DNA from: Paenibacillus sp. FJAT-29882
GTDB lineage: Bacteria; Bacillota; Bacilli; Bacillales; DSM-1321
Direction: 5' to 3'
DNA: 64,000 nt
NCBI RefSeq assembly: GCF_001510645.1
Contig: NZ_LMVB01000001.1
Location: 1,681,806-1,745,805, forward strand
Position numbers and translations under genes: made by a program. The notes beneath the pieces are model-generated. The model ran no database searches, was not told where the DNA came from, and saw only the letters and a program-made list of their open reading frames with translations. This document shows positions 43,892 through 51,573 of this stretch, one piece after another; the first letter of the stretch is position 1; each line of letters opens with the position of its first letter.

Positions 43892-44333
43892 TGATCGGGT
43901 GGTCGCTGTCCTCTTCCCTATTTGCTTATTTCTCTCTAAACATATTAGTAGCCCCTTTACCTCTCCATCGTGCTAAAATTAAATATTCGATTCCATTTTT
44001 GTCTTCCATTTCATCTACTCAGATCCTTTTTAGACTCACGATATATTTTGTTTGTTTTTTACTTGGCTTTTAAGCGAATATTGTTGGTTATTTTTTTAGT
44101 AAATGGTTTTGTCTTAGCTGTTACGCATCACTTCTAAATTCAACTTTACTAGCTCAAATCCATATCTATTCCTTCCATCAATTATCACTTAGCCACTATG
44201 TTCTGCTGTAGTGCTCCTGTTAACATCTACCTAATAATTTTCTCTTTCTTTTACCACTTAACATTTCCAACACTATACACTTATGGCCTTAATGCAATAG
44301 AAAAGCGATTAAGCAATACAGCAACCACTTTCA
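43892..44333. other. Gene-free stretch
   Basis: About 440 nucleotides between convergent genes. No credible ORF and no repeat is visible beyond the hairpin at 43873-43908. Confidence 0.4.
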
Positions 44334-45065
44334 TTATTCGTCAACTAACTCGGCAAATTCATTAATAGTCGTTGAATACTTCACATAGATTCGGGGTAAA
44401 AGAAAAAGTTCGTCTTTTAAACCAATCTCAGTATATGATGTAGGAGTTGTCGTAAGACCAAACGAATAGTACTTTTTCGTTTCTGATACGACCTTATCAT
44501 TAAAATTTCCATACGGATACGCAAGAGCAATAACTGGCTTTCCTGTTATTTGTTGAATTTTATCTCTGGACCCTTTCAGCTCAAATTCATAATTTTTTAT
44601 TTTCGTCAAATCAGGATGAGTAGCAGTATGTGATTGAATTGAGATTATACCTGAATCAGTCAACATTTTTAAATCCGATTTCGTTAATCGATGAGGCCGA
44701 CCGATGAAGTCGGAAATAACAAAAATGGTGCCAGTAGGTTTAAATTTTTCGTTTTTCAGTTTAAGGAATACTTCAAATGCATTAAGATTATTTTTATATC
44801 CGTCATCGAAGGTAATAAAAATGGGTTTATTTACTTGAGAAATATCTTGCCACCGATCAAAGGTTAATAATGTGTAGCCTTGATCTCGTAAATACATCAT
44901 TTGTTTTTCGAAATTCTCCGGGGTTACATATAAATCTTTCGTACCGTTACCTTTATACTCATCAATTGAATGATAAATTAAGATAGGAACTTTCCGCTCT
45001 GCAAATATTTGTGATGGAAAAAATAAGATCAGCAGACACAAGTAAATCACTGTAATTTTTTTCAT
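44334..45065 (-). CDS. Secreted polysaccharide deacetylase (NodB domain)
   Basis: 243 aa with a signal peptide (MKKITVIYLCLLILFF, cleavage near FAE). The catalytic motif 1 TFDDGY holds Asp87 and Asp88, motif 2 SHTATH the zinc His146 and His150, and AYPYGNFND is motif 3. It removes acetyl groups from cell-wall glycans such as peptidoglycan, chitin or exopolysaccharide, outside the membrane. It resembles the YadE/YxkH group. It is monocistronic. Confidence 0.9.
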   Translation of the reverse strand: MKKITVIYLCLLILFFPSQIFAERKVPILIYHSIDEYKGNGTKDLYVTPENFEKQMMYLRDQGYTLLTFDRWQDISQVNKPIFITFDDGYKNNLNAFEVFLKLKNEKFKPTGTIFVISDFIGRPHRLTKSDLKMLTDSGIISIQSHTATHPDLTKIKNYEFELKGSRDKIQQITGKPVIALAYPYGNFNDKVVSETKKYYSFGLTTTPTSYTEIGLKDELFLLPRIYVKYSTTINEFAELVDE

Positions 45066-45242
45066 AAAACTCCCTCGCTTTGCATCCTAATTTATACCTT
45101 TCTCAACTATTATTCCAAAACAACTTGGTTCTATAATAATTTTACTTAGATTTTATTCATTCTACTATTTGTATCAGTTTTGATTATCACAAAAAATTCA
45201 AACCTAGGTTTGAAAAAGAGTTTTTTATCCTCCATTGATGTA

Positions 45243-45372
45243 AGGTGCAGAATCCTGGAGCGTATACGGCAATGGAAAAGCTGAAGAACTATTTAATAAT
45301 ATTGAAAATGCAAAAAGACTTCCCAGAATGTAATATAAACCCAAGTAATCGGTTAACTCCGAAACAAAGATA
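45243..45372 (+). pseudogene. C-terminal fragment of an unidentified gene
   Basis: A plus-strand open reading (VQNPGAYTAMEKLKNYLI, then CNINPSNRLTPKQR) ends at TAA 45370-45372. No start or ribosome binding site is seen, and the family is unknown. Confidence 0.3.
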
Positions 45373-45425
45373 AAGTGAAACTTCCATCAGTGGCGGTATT
45401 ACAGCCTGTTAAAACGGGATAAAAT
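45371..45425. repeat. Dispersed intergenic repeat, copy 1
   Basis: TAAAGTGAAACTTCCATCAG, then TGGCGGTATTACAGCCTGTT and AAAACGGGATAAAATT. It is about 80% the same as 48947-49000. Internal GCCTGTT..AACGGG pairs suggest a structured element. Confidence 0.7.
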
Positions 45426-45429
45426 TAAA

Positions 45430-45551
45430 CAGGGTGCCCAAAACGAAGAGTCAAACCTCACCTCTACTATCTATCGTTTATACGGCGTGCATCTGACACG
45501 ATAAACGATGTATAGATATAGAGTATGAAGTACCCTTTTTTGGACACCCTC
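45430..45551. mobile_element. MITE-like inverted repeat, about 120 bp
   Basis: The left end CAGGGTGCCCAAAA and the right end TTTTTTGGACACCCTC are inverted. Inside, CTCTACTATCTATCGTTTAT pairs with ATAAACGATGTATAGATATA. No ORF. The ends (GGGTGTCC-AAAA) resemble those of the element at 25144-25264. Confidence 0.55.
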
Positions 45552-45571
45552 TTTAGTTCATCACTCGTTAT

Positions 45572-45856
45572 TTACCAACTTCTCTTTAACATTACCTGTA
45601 TCAAATCTATATTGTTATCAATAAAATTCAATCTTTCACGGGAAACAATTGTCCATTCTGGATTTTGACCCATAGCCGCTAAAATATGCGTAGTATTAAA
45701 CGTATATTTTTTATAAAGCTCGCTAATGACATAACTTATTCTATCTGTCTCACCCGTCTTTTGCATGATACTTTCAATATCTTGTTTTAACCAAATTGGG
45801 GTAAACTCAATGGCTCTTTCAACTAATAATTCATATTCTTTTTCATTATTTTGCAT
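45572..45856 (-). CDS. Small hypothetical protein
   Basis: 94 aa from ATG 45856, chosen because AGGAGGA sits just upstream (45862-45868); the longer frame to 45880 has no site. It is all-helical in appearance (QNNEKEYELLVERAIEF, SYVISELYKKYTF). No signal or membrane segment. It follows the chemoreceptor gene on the same strand by 46 nt, so the two are probably co-transcribed. Family not recognised. Confidence 0.7.
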   Translation of the reverse strand: MQNNEKEYELLVERAIEFTPIWLKQDIESIMQKTGETDRISYVISELYKKYTFNTTHILAAMGQNPEWTIVSRERLNFIDNNIDLIQVMLKRSW

Positions 45857-45901
45857 ATTCGTCCTCCTTCTGTTGTACATATTATACCACTTGAATCTAT
45901 A

Positions 45902-47254
45902 TTATTTTAGACCTTTCATTAATTCTACTGTAGCCTCATCTAGCTCTCTTAAATAACTTGCAATATTAGTTCTATTCCCACTATTTACTGCACGAATGAC
46001 TTCTTTTGAAAGAGAGTGTACTTTTTTATGTGGTTCATAGATTTTTACGACCATATCATCGGTTGGATTAGATCGTTTCATATTTTCCAAATGTTTGCCA
46101 AGTGTACACGAAGTATGATCCCCTATACTATTTTCACCAAGTTTTACAAAACCACATACTGCATTATAAGCTTTCCATTTCCATAAGAGATGTTCTGCAG
46201 CAACTGGTATTAATCGTTGATTTCCTTTAAAATCCTTAAAATAAGGAAGTGCGGTATTTCTCAGGTTTTCTGCCATCGTACTTATCGTATAAATACCCTG
46301 TCCTGTTCTCATACATATGTCACTTAACATTTGAGTCTGATGATTAATTTCAATTAATCTAGCAGTGACTTCTTGCGTAGTCGCAGATTGTTCTTCTACA
46401 TTAGCTGTAATATTTTCAAAGACTGAATTAATTCCCTCTAAAGACACTTCCATTTTATCCATTGATTCTACTGCTTGATTGATATGTTCTTTTCCTTTTG
46501 AAAACACATTTACGGCTTCTGATATCGCTTGTTCTGAAACACCAATTTCAGTTCTTAACTTCTTTACCATATCTTTTATATAGTTTGCAGAACTTTTCGT
46601 ACTCTCCGCTAATTTTTTGATTTCATTTGCAACTACTGCAAACCCCCTACCTGCGTCTCCTGATCTAGCCGCTTCTATACTTGCGTTTAAAGATAATAGA
46701 TTCGTTCGTTCTGCTACTTCGTTAATTATATTAACTACTGTATCAATCTCTTTTGTGTCTTCTACTACTTGTTGCATTTTATCCTGAACTTCATTAATTT
46801 GTTCGAATGATTGATTAATATATGTAAATGATTCATGAATCGTTTCAAGAGAATTTGTTGATATTGAAACCGCTTCTTTAGTTGTGATTAATGAAGTTTG
46901 AACATGGTTTGCTACTTCTTCAATCGCATGGCTCATCTCTTCACTACTAGCCGCTACTTCTTCCACGGATTCTTTTTGAATAGATATATGGTCTACCATA
47001 TCTTTCACATAGTCCATTTGAGTAACAAATTCTATCAATTCACTATTGAGCAAAAACTGTTCTCTAACTTGAGAATTCTTTAATTCAAGTATTTTATTAA
47101 TCATCATTTCTACTTCATTATTCCCTTGTAAATATGCATCACCAGATAATTCATAATTTGCATTCATTTCGTAAATTCTTTCTAATTCAACAATCAATTG
47201 ATTTTCGGAACAATTCCCCTGAGTAAGTTCTTTACTTTTGCTAAATTTAAACAT
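45902..47254 (-). CDS. Soluble methyl-accepting chemotaxis protein with CZB domain
   Basis: 450 aa from ATG 47254; the site GGAGG lies just before it and makes the in-frame TTG at 47266 unlikely. There are no transmembrane helices, so it is cytoplasmic. The signalling hairpin tip [21 protein letters not shown] (in part, about 185-205) and [14 protein letters not shown] are invariant chemoreceptor sequence. The C-terminal ~110 residues are a chemoreceptor zinc-binding domain: [19 protein letters not shown] and HKKVHSL hold the His/Cys ligands. Such CZB receptors are linked to zinc or hypochlorite sensing. No che genes are near. Confidence 0.9.
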   Translation of the reverse strand: MFKFSKSKELTQGNCSENQLIVELERIYEMNANYELSGDAYLQGNNEVEMMINKILELKNSQVREQFLLNSELIEFVTQMDYVKDMVDHISIQKESVEEVAASSEEMSHAIEEVANHVQTSLITTKEAVSISTNSLETIHESFTYINQSFEQINEVQDKMQQVVEDTKEIDTVVNIINEVAERTNLLSLNASIEAARSGDAGRGFAVVANEIKKLAESTKSSANYIKDMVKKLRTEIGVSEQAISEAVNVFSKGKEHINQAVESMDKMEVSLEGINSVFENITANVEEQSATTQEVTARLIEINHQTQMLSDICMRTGQGIYTISTMAENLRNTALPYFKDFKGNQRLIPVAAEHLLWKWKAYNAVCGFVKLGENSIGDHTSCTLGKHLENMKRSNPTDDMVVKIYEPHKKVHSLSKEVIRAVNSGNRTNIASYLRELDEATVELMKGLK

Positions 47255-47266
47255 AATTTCCTCCAA

Positions 47267-47724
47267 AACGATGTAATCGCTACCATAAATAATTTTAAAA
47301 AATGTTTATAATTCCGCCTTTTTCGGTATATCTTATTGAAATTATCAAGCATTAATAGCAAAATAGTGTAAATGTATGTACAGCCTTCCCATAACGAAAG
47401 GATCAAACGCTTTTATTACATCCTCCATTTTAGTACTTGGATCATCTACGTATCTTTATATTGAATCTACTTTCACAATTCCATTATTAAATCTTTATTA
47501 TACATATTTCGACACATTTCTTCTAGTAGTTTTTTAAAAATATTGATTTATAAGAATGATTACTATTTTTAAAACAGGTGTTTACTGATCGTATCGAGCG
47601 GATAATAGAATGATTGAAAGGTGTTGAAAATAATTCGTTCATATTTATTCCGTTCACTTTACATTCTCCCACTAAAAAACACCTTGAACAGCTAATATCT
47701 GTTCAAGGTGTGTAGTTTGAGTGA
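47267..47724. other. Intergenic region with the EIIC terminator
   Basis: About 460 nt, AT-rich. ACACCTTGAACAG (from about 47688) and CTGTTCAAGGTGT form a perfect 13-bp stem, the terminator of the PTS gene on the minus strand. No ORF. Confidence 0.6.
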
Positions 47725-48762
47725 TTACTCAAAATATAGTTTATAATCTTCCGCTTTAATCATTTTTAATTTTCTAGCGAATAAATAAATCAGACTGAGA
47801 TTCAACACAATCGGCAGAATAAAGAATGTACTAAGCATAATCATAACATTTTTAGATGTCCAACCGCCCTCAGCTAAATTGATATAATTTAACGGTCCAA
47901 CTAAACCAGATAAACCGAAGCCAGCACTATAAGGTGTTCCTTGAATATTTAACATACCAGCTAATGCTCCAAGGATCGCTGCTGTAATCAACATTGGAAA
48001 CGCGATTTTGGGTTTCATAAAAAAGTTTCTCATTTGAATTTTTGGCGATCCTAACACATGCGCGAGTGCCGTCCCAAGAGAATTTGCTTTATAGCTTGCA
48101 AAGGCAAAACCGACACCTGCTGCAACAATTCCTAGATTAGCTGCACCAGAACCTATACCTGAAAGCATAATCACAGTTGCGACCCCAACCGTGGAAATGG
48201 GTGACAGAATAATAAGACAGAAAATAACAGCAATGATTGCGCCCATTAAAACGGGTTGTAAAGTCGTCACATTTGAAACAGCGACACCAAGTAAACCTGT
48301 AGAATTTTTCACAAACGGTAGAATCAAATAACCAATCATACCTGGAACTAAAATACCAAGAGTTGGCATTAAAAGAATAGAATAAGCTTTTAATCGGTCT
48401 CCTATAAATTGAACGAAAACCACTGTCAATGCAGCAGTAATTCCCGTGTTAATTACAATTCCTATACCATTCAGGGCAAAGATCCCGTCAGCCGTTTTTT
48501 GAATGGCACCACTTCCAACCATTGCAGCTATCCCAACACTTGCTGTTTGAATGGGTGTTAATTTAAACGAAACCCCTACCATTACACCAATCATCACAGG
48601 TAACAAACTCATCACAAATACTGTGATATCGAATAGATGCTGTAATGCAGGAAAATGAGGAATCAATAACTTAAGAATTTCCCCCAACAGAGCATTTGGA
48701 ATTAATGAAACCACAATCCCAATACTCATACCATTTAACAATTTACTGAAAAACTCTTTCAT
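47725..48762 (-). CDS. PTS EIIC-like sugar permease (PfoR/EIIC-2 family)
   Basis: 345 aa polytopic membrane protein with about eight to ten helices. The family motif set includes LLPVMIGVMVGVSFKLTPIQ, SGAIQKTADGI, MLSGIGSGAANLGIVAAGVGF and LAHVLGSPKIQMRNF. It belongs to the PTS_EIIC_2/PfoR-like group, which transport or sense sugars, but no EIIA, EIIB or kinase gene is next to it, so coupling to PEP phosphotransfer is unproven. The start is ATG 48762. Confidence 0.8.
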   Translation of the reverse strand: MKEFFSKLLNGMSIGIVVSLIPNALLGEILKLLIPHFPALQHLFDITVFVMSLLPVMIGVMVGVSFKLTPIQTASVGIAAMVGSGAIQKTADGIFALNGIGIVINTGITAALTVVFVQFIGDRLKAYSILLMPTLGILVPGMIGYLILPFVKNSTGLLGVAVSNVTTLQPVLMGAIIAVIFCLIILSPISTVGVATVIMLSGIGSGAANLGIVAAGVGFAFASYKANSLGTALAHVLGSPKIQMRNFFMKPKIAFPMLITAAILGALAGMLNIQGTPYSAGFGLSGLVGPLNYINLAEGGWTSKNVMIMLSTFFILPIVLNLSLIYLFARKLKMIKAEDYKLYFE

Positions 48763-48946
48763 GTTGTACTCTCCAATCTAATCTATTAATCGTGTTAATT
48801 ATAAGTAATTTTCTGATAGTAATCAACAGATTTTTTAACACTTTAACGCGAATATGTATAAAAGCATGACCTTGCTTGCTAAATGAAAAGTTTCCGCTAT
48901 TTTTCGGAGTGGATATTTTTGTGATTGCACTGGTAAATGATACAAT

Positions 48947-49000
48947 ATAAAGTGAAACTTCAATCAGTGGGGGTACTGCCCGTTAATGCGGGATAAATTG
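48947..49000. repeat. Dispersed intergenic repeat, copy 2
   Basis: ATAAAGTGAAACTTCAATCA, then GTGGGGGTACTGCCCGTTAA and TGCGGGATAAATTGG. It matches 45371-45425. CTGCCCGTTAATGCGGGA forms a short hairpin (CCCG-TTAATG-CGGG). It lies 48 nt before the VOC gene. Confidence 0.7.
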
Positions 49001-49047
49001 GAATCCTTTATCAATGATTAACAAGTAAACACTTAGGAGTGAAGCAA

Positions 49048-49470
49048 ATGTCTGTTGATGTTTATTTTAATTTTAATGGAAACTGTCGTGAAGCAGTAGA
49101 ATTCTACGCACAGGTTTTTGAAACAGAAAAGCCACAAATTATGACTTTCGGAGAGGCGCCGCCTAATCCAGAATATCCTCTTCCAGAAGAAGCAAAAAAT
49201 TTAGTCATGCATGCACGCCTTAAAATTAGTGGCAGTAATGTTATGTTTTCTGATGTTTTTCCTGGTATGCCTTTTATTGAAGGTAACAACATTAGTCTTG
49301 CTATTGTAAGCGAGAACTTGGATGAAATTAAATCTCAGTTTGATAAACTAAAAGAAGGCGGCACTGTTGGGATGGAACTTCAAGAAACATTCTGGAGCAA
49401 ATGCTACGGCCAATTAACAGATAAATTTGGAATTGGTTGGCAATTTAACAATGGTATGAATGAAATGTAA
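49048..49470 (+). CDS. VOC-superfamily protein (PhnB/glyoxalase-like)
   Basis: 140 aa from ATG 49048 with AGGAG 8 nt upstream; the in-frame GTG 49039 overlaps that site. The PhnB-type pattern is clear: VYFNFNGNCREAVEFYAQVF, a middle strand with MHARLKISGSNVMFSD and the end ETFWSKCYGQLTDKFGIGWQF. The fold forms a metal site shared by two chains, but which ligands are used is unclear. Function unknown; related proteins are often annotated as 3-demethylubiquinone methyltransferase-like in error. Confidence 0.85.
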   Translation: MSVDVYFNFNGNCREAVEFYAQVFETEKPQIMTFGEAPPNPEYPLPEEAKNLVMHARLKISGSNVMFSDVFPGMPFIEGNNISLAIVSENLDEIKSQFDKLKEGGTVGMELQETFWSKCYGQLTDKFGIGWQFNNGMNEM

Positions 49471-49494
49471 TTTTATTAAAATAACTAAGATATA

Positions 49495-49547
49495 AAAAAA
49501 GGAAATGGAGCCCTTCTTCTAAAAGAATAGGTCCATTTCCTTTTTTT
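49495..49547. terminator. Terminator of the VOC gene
   Basis: AAAAAGGAAATGGA and TCCATTTCCTTTTT form a perfect 14-bp stem with a T-run, about 25 nt after the stop. Confidence 0.85.
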
Positions 49548-49679
49548 ATGAAATTTCGGATATAGGTGCTTTCCTACGAGGGGAAATCTTAGGTGGCTGC
49601 TTCTTCCCTTCTCCTCTCTCCAGTAAGCTATGAGCGTGTTCCTGAAGATTAGATGATTTTTCATAATAAGAAATCAATA

Positions 49680-50816
49680 TTATTTCCAAATTTCATTAGC
49701 TATTTCGACAACTAGTCCTAACTTGTTCCATTGATCTTGCTCGGTAATTACATTTCCTTCTTCCGTAGAGGAAAATCCGCATTGTGGACTTAAACAAAGT
49801 TGATCGATCTTCACATATTTCGCTGCTTCTGCAACACGCTGTTTGATCTCCTCTTTATCTTCGAGTTCACCAGTTTTTGATGTGATTAACCCCAAAACTA
49901 CATGCTGATCTTTAATAAATCGTAATGGCTTAAAATCGCCTGAACGATCATTATCAAACTCTAAAAAGAAGGCATCCACATTTACACGTGAAAACAATTC
50001 ATCTGCAATTGGCTCATATCCACCTTGATATAACCAAGATGATTTAAAATTCCCTCGACAGATATGAAGAGTAATGGCCATATCTTCTGGTTTATTCGCA
50101 ACCGCTTCAATGGTAATATCCGCAAAATTTTTCACCAATTCATCGGGTTCAAAACCCTTTTCTTTAATCTTTTCTCTGAAATCATCACTGAATAAAGCGC
50201 CCCAACTCGTATCATCTAGTTGTAAATAACGACATCCAGCATCATAGAACGCTTGAATCGCTTCTTTATATACCTTGACAATATCTTGGGCAACCTCATC
50301 TAGTGATGAATAAGAAGGATTATCTAAATAAACTTGACTGTTGATCACACCTGAGTAAAAAATCATATTAGGTCCTGGTATCGTAAATTTGGCAACATGA
50401 TCTCCTGCAATATTTTTTAAAAATTTAAAGTCCTCCAAAAACGGATGATTTTTAGGGAATTTTAATTTAGAATCAACAGTATATAACGTCGCTTTCTTCA
50501 TCGCTCCATGAAATAACCCAGATGCCTCAATTTCATAAACTCTAATACCTTCTAACGCCTCTATAAAATCCAAGTGCCACCATTTCCGTCTAAATTCACC
50601 ATCCGTCACAGTAGTAAGGCCAACTTCTTTCTGCTTTTCAACAAGCTTTCCAATTTCGATATCCTCAATTGAGCGCAAATCTGTTTTAGAAATTTGACCT
50701 TGCTGATATTTTTCTTTTGCATCCTTTAAAACTTGTGGACGAAGATAGCTACCTACCTGATCTGCTCGAAAAAGGGGAATTTTTGTTTTTATTGTATTTA
50801 CGTTTATCTGATTCAT
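49680..50816 (-). CDS. MetE-like cobalamin-independent methionine synthase (YxjG/YxjH type)
   Basis: 378 aa, matching only the C-terminal catalytic barrel of MetE. RADQVGSYLRPQ near the N-terminus, DGEFRRKWWHLDF (about 72), QLDDTSWGALF (about 199), HICRGNF (about 250), and CLSPQCGFSSTEEGN near the C-terminus hold the zinc ligands (His, Cys and the final Cys). Such short proteins (YxjG and YxjH in B. subtilis) transfer methyl groups to homocysteine or take part in sulfur metabolism. I found no S-box riboswitch in the 140-nt upstream gap. Confidence 0.85.
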   Translation of the reverse strand: MNQINVNTIKTKIPLFRADQVGSYLRPQVLKDAKEKYQQGQISKTDLRSIEDIEIGKLVEKQKEVGLTTVTDGEFRRKWWHLDFIEALEGIRVYEIEASGLFHGAMKKATLYTVDSKLKFPKNHPFLEDFKFLKNIAGDHVAKFTIPGPNMIFYSGVINSQVYLDNPSYSSLDEVAQDIVKVYKEAIQAFYDAGCRYLQLDDTSWGALFSDDFREKIKEKGFEPDELVKNFADITIEAVANKPEDMAITLHICRGNFKSSWLYQGGYEPIADELFSRVNVDAFFLEFDNDRSGDFKPLRFIKDQHVVLGLITSKTGELEDKEEIKQRVAEAAKYVKIDQLCLSPQCGFSSTEEGNVITEQDQWNKLGLVVEIANEIWK

Positions 50817-50954
50817 ACTACCTCTCCTCGTTTCCCAATGAAGAATTTCCTTATTCCTTTATATAAACAAAATATTTTCAACATCATTTTGCTTATTTAC
50901 ATTTTTATTTTGTATCTACTTTTTTAAAGCTTACATCCTCAGTTAGAACACAAC

Positions 50955-51227
50955 TTACCTTGCATAAGCTTTTAGCCTTGGCAGCACAGGATCCAATACT
51001 TCTTTAGCAATATAGTCTGTATCCAAATCGATGCAATGCTGCCCGTCAAATTCTACAGATCGGGCTTTCTCAAGATCATTACAAAAAATAAACGATATAA
51101 TTCCGTTCTCTTCTATCATTTCAGTATATGTAAATGAAATATCATGATCTAAGAAGTAGCCTTCAAATGCGATGTATAACTCATCAATATTCGTTGCATT
51201 TAACGATGTAAGTTTCAAATGAATCAT
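50955..51227 (-). CDS. Small hypothetical protein
   Basis: 90 aa. Alternating strands and helices (LYIAFEGYFLDHDISFTYTE, ISFIFCNDLEKARSVEF) with an acidic middle. No membrane segment or signal peptide. ATG 51227 follows AGGAGATG. It sits upstream of the MetE-like gene on the same strand, 138 nt away. Family not recognised. Confidence 0.65.
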   Translation of the reverse strand: MIHLKLTSLNATNIDELYIAFEGYFLDHDISFTYTEMIEENGIISFIFCNDLEKARSVEFDGQHCIDLDTDYIAKEVLDPVLPRLKAYAR

Positions 51228-51573
51228 CTCCTATGAATATAGGATAACAAAAGAATAGAATTATGGCAAAATTGAAAAATCTCATAGAACTATTTCTGGA
51301 TCAACTGAAGTGACCTAACACATTTTTTCTTTAAATAGACGAACAAAAATACATGAGAGTATTACCAAGACTATTCAACTGAATAAAATCAATTCAAATA
51401 AATTTACTTTTCTTCTCTTACCAAACATAACATTCGGATTATATTTAGTAGACGAAGATCTTTCTTTAGCTATTGTCAATTCGAAAAGAGAGCAGGAATG
51501 ATACCTCCTACTCTCTCCTTTCACCAACTATATAATTGGAAAGTTTCCCTTTTATGATTTTCTTTATTTAATT
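51228..51573. other. Intergenic region with a terminator-like hairpin
   Basis: About 345 nt without an ORF. AAGAGAGCAGGA and TCCTACTCTCT pair around 8 nt (51485-51516), and read on the minus strand it ends the helicase transcript. Confidence 0.45.

Noticed and set aside
50817..50954. S-box (SAM) riboswitch before the MetE-like gene
   Set aside because: The gap is only about 140 nt and lacks the S-box conserved blocks.
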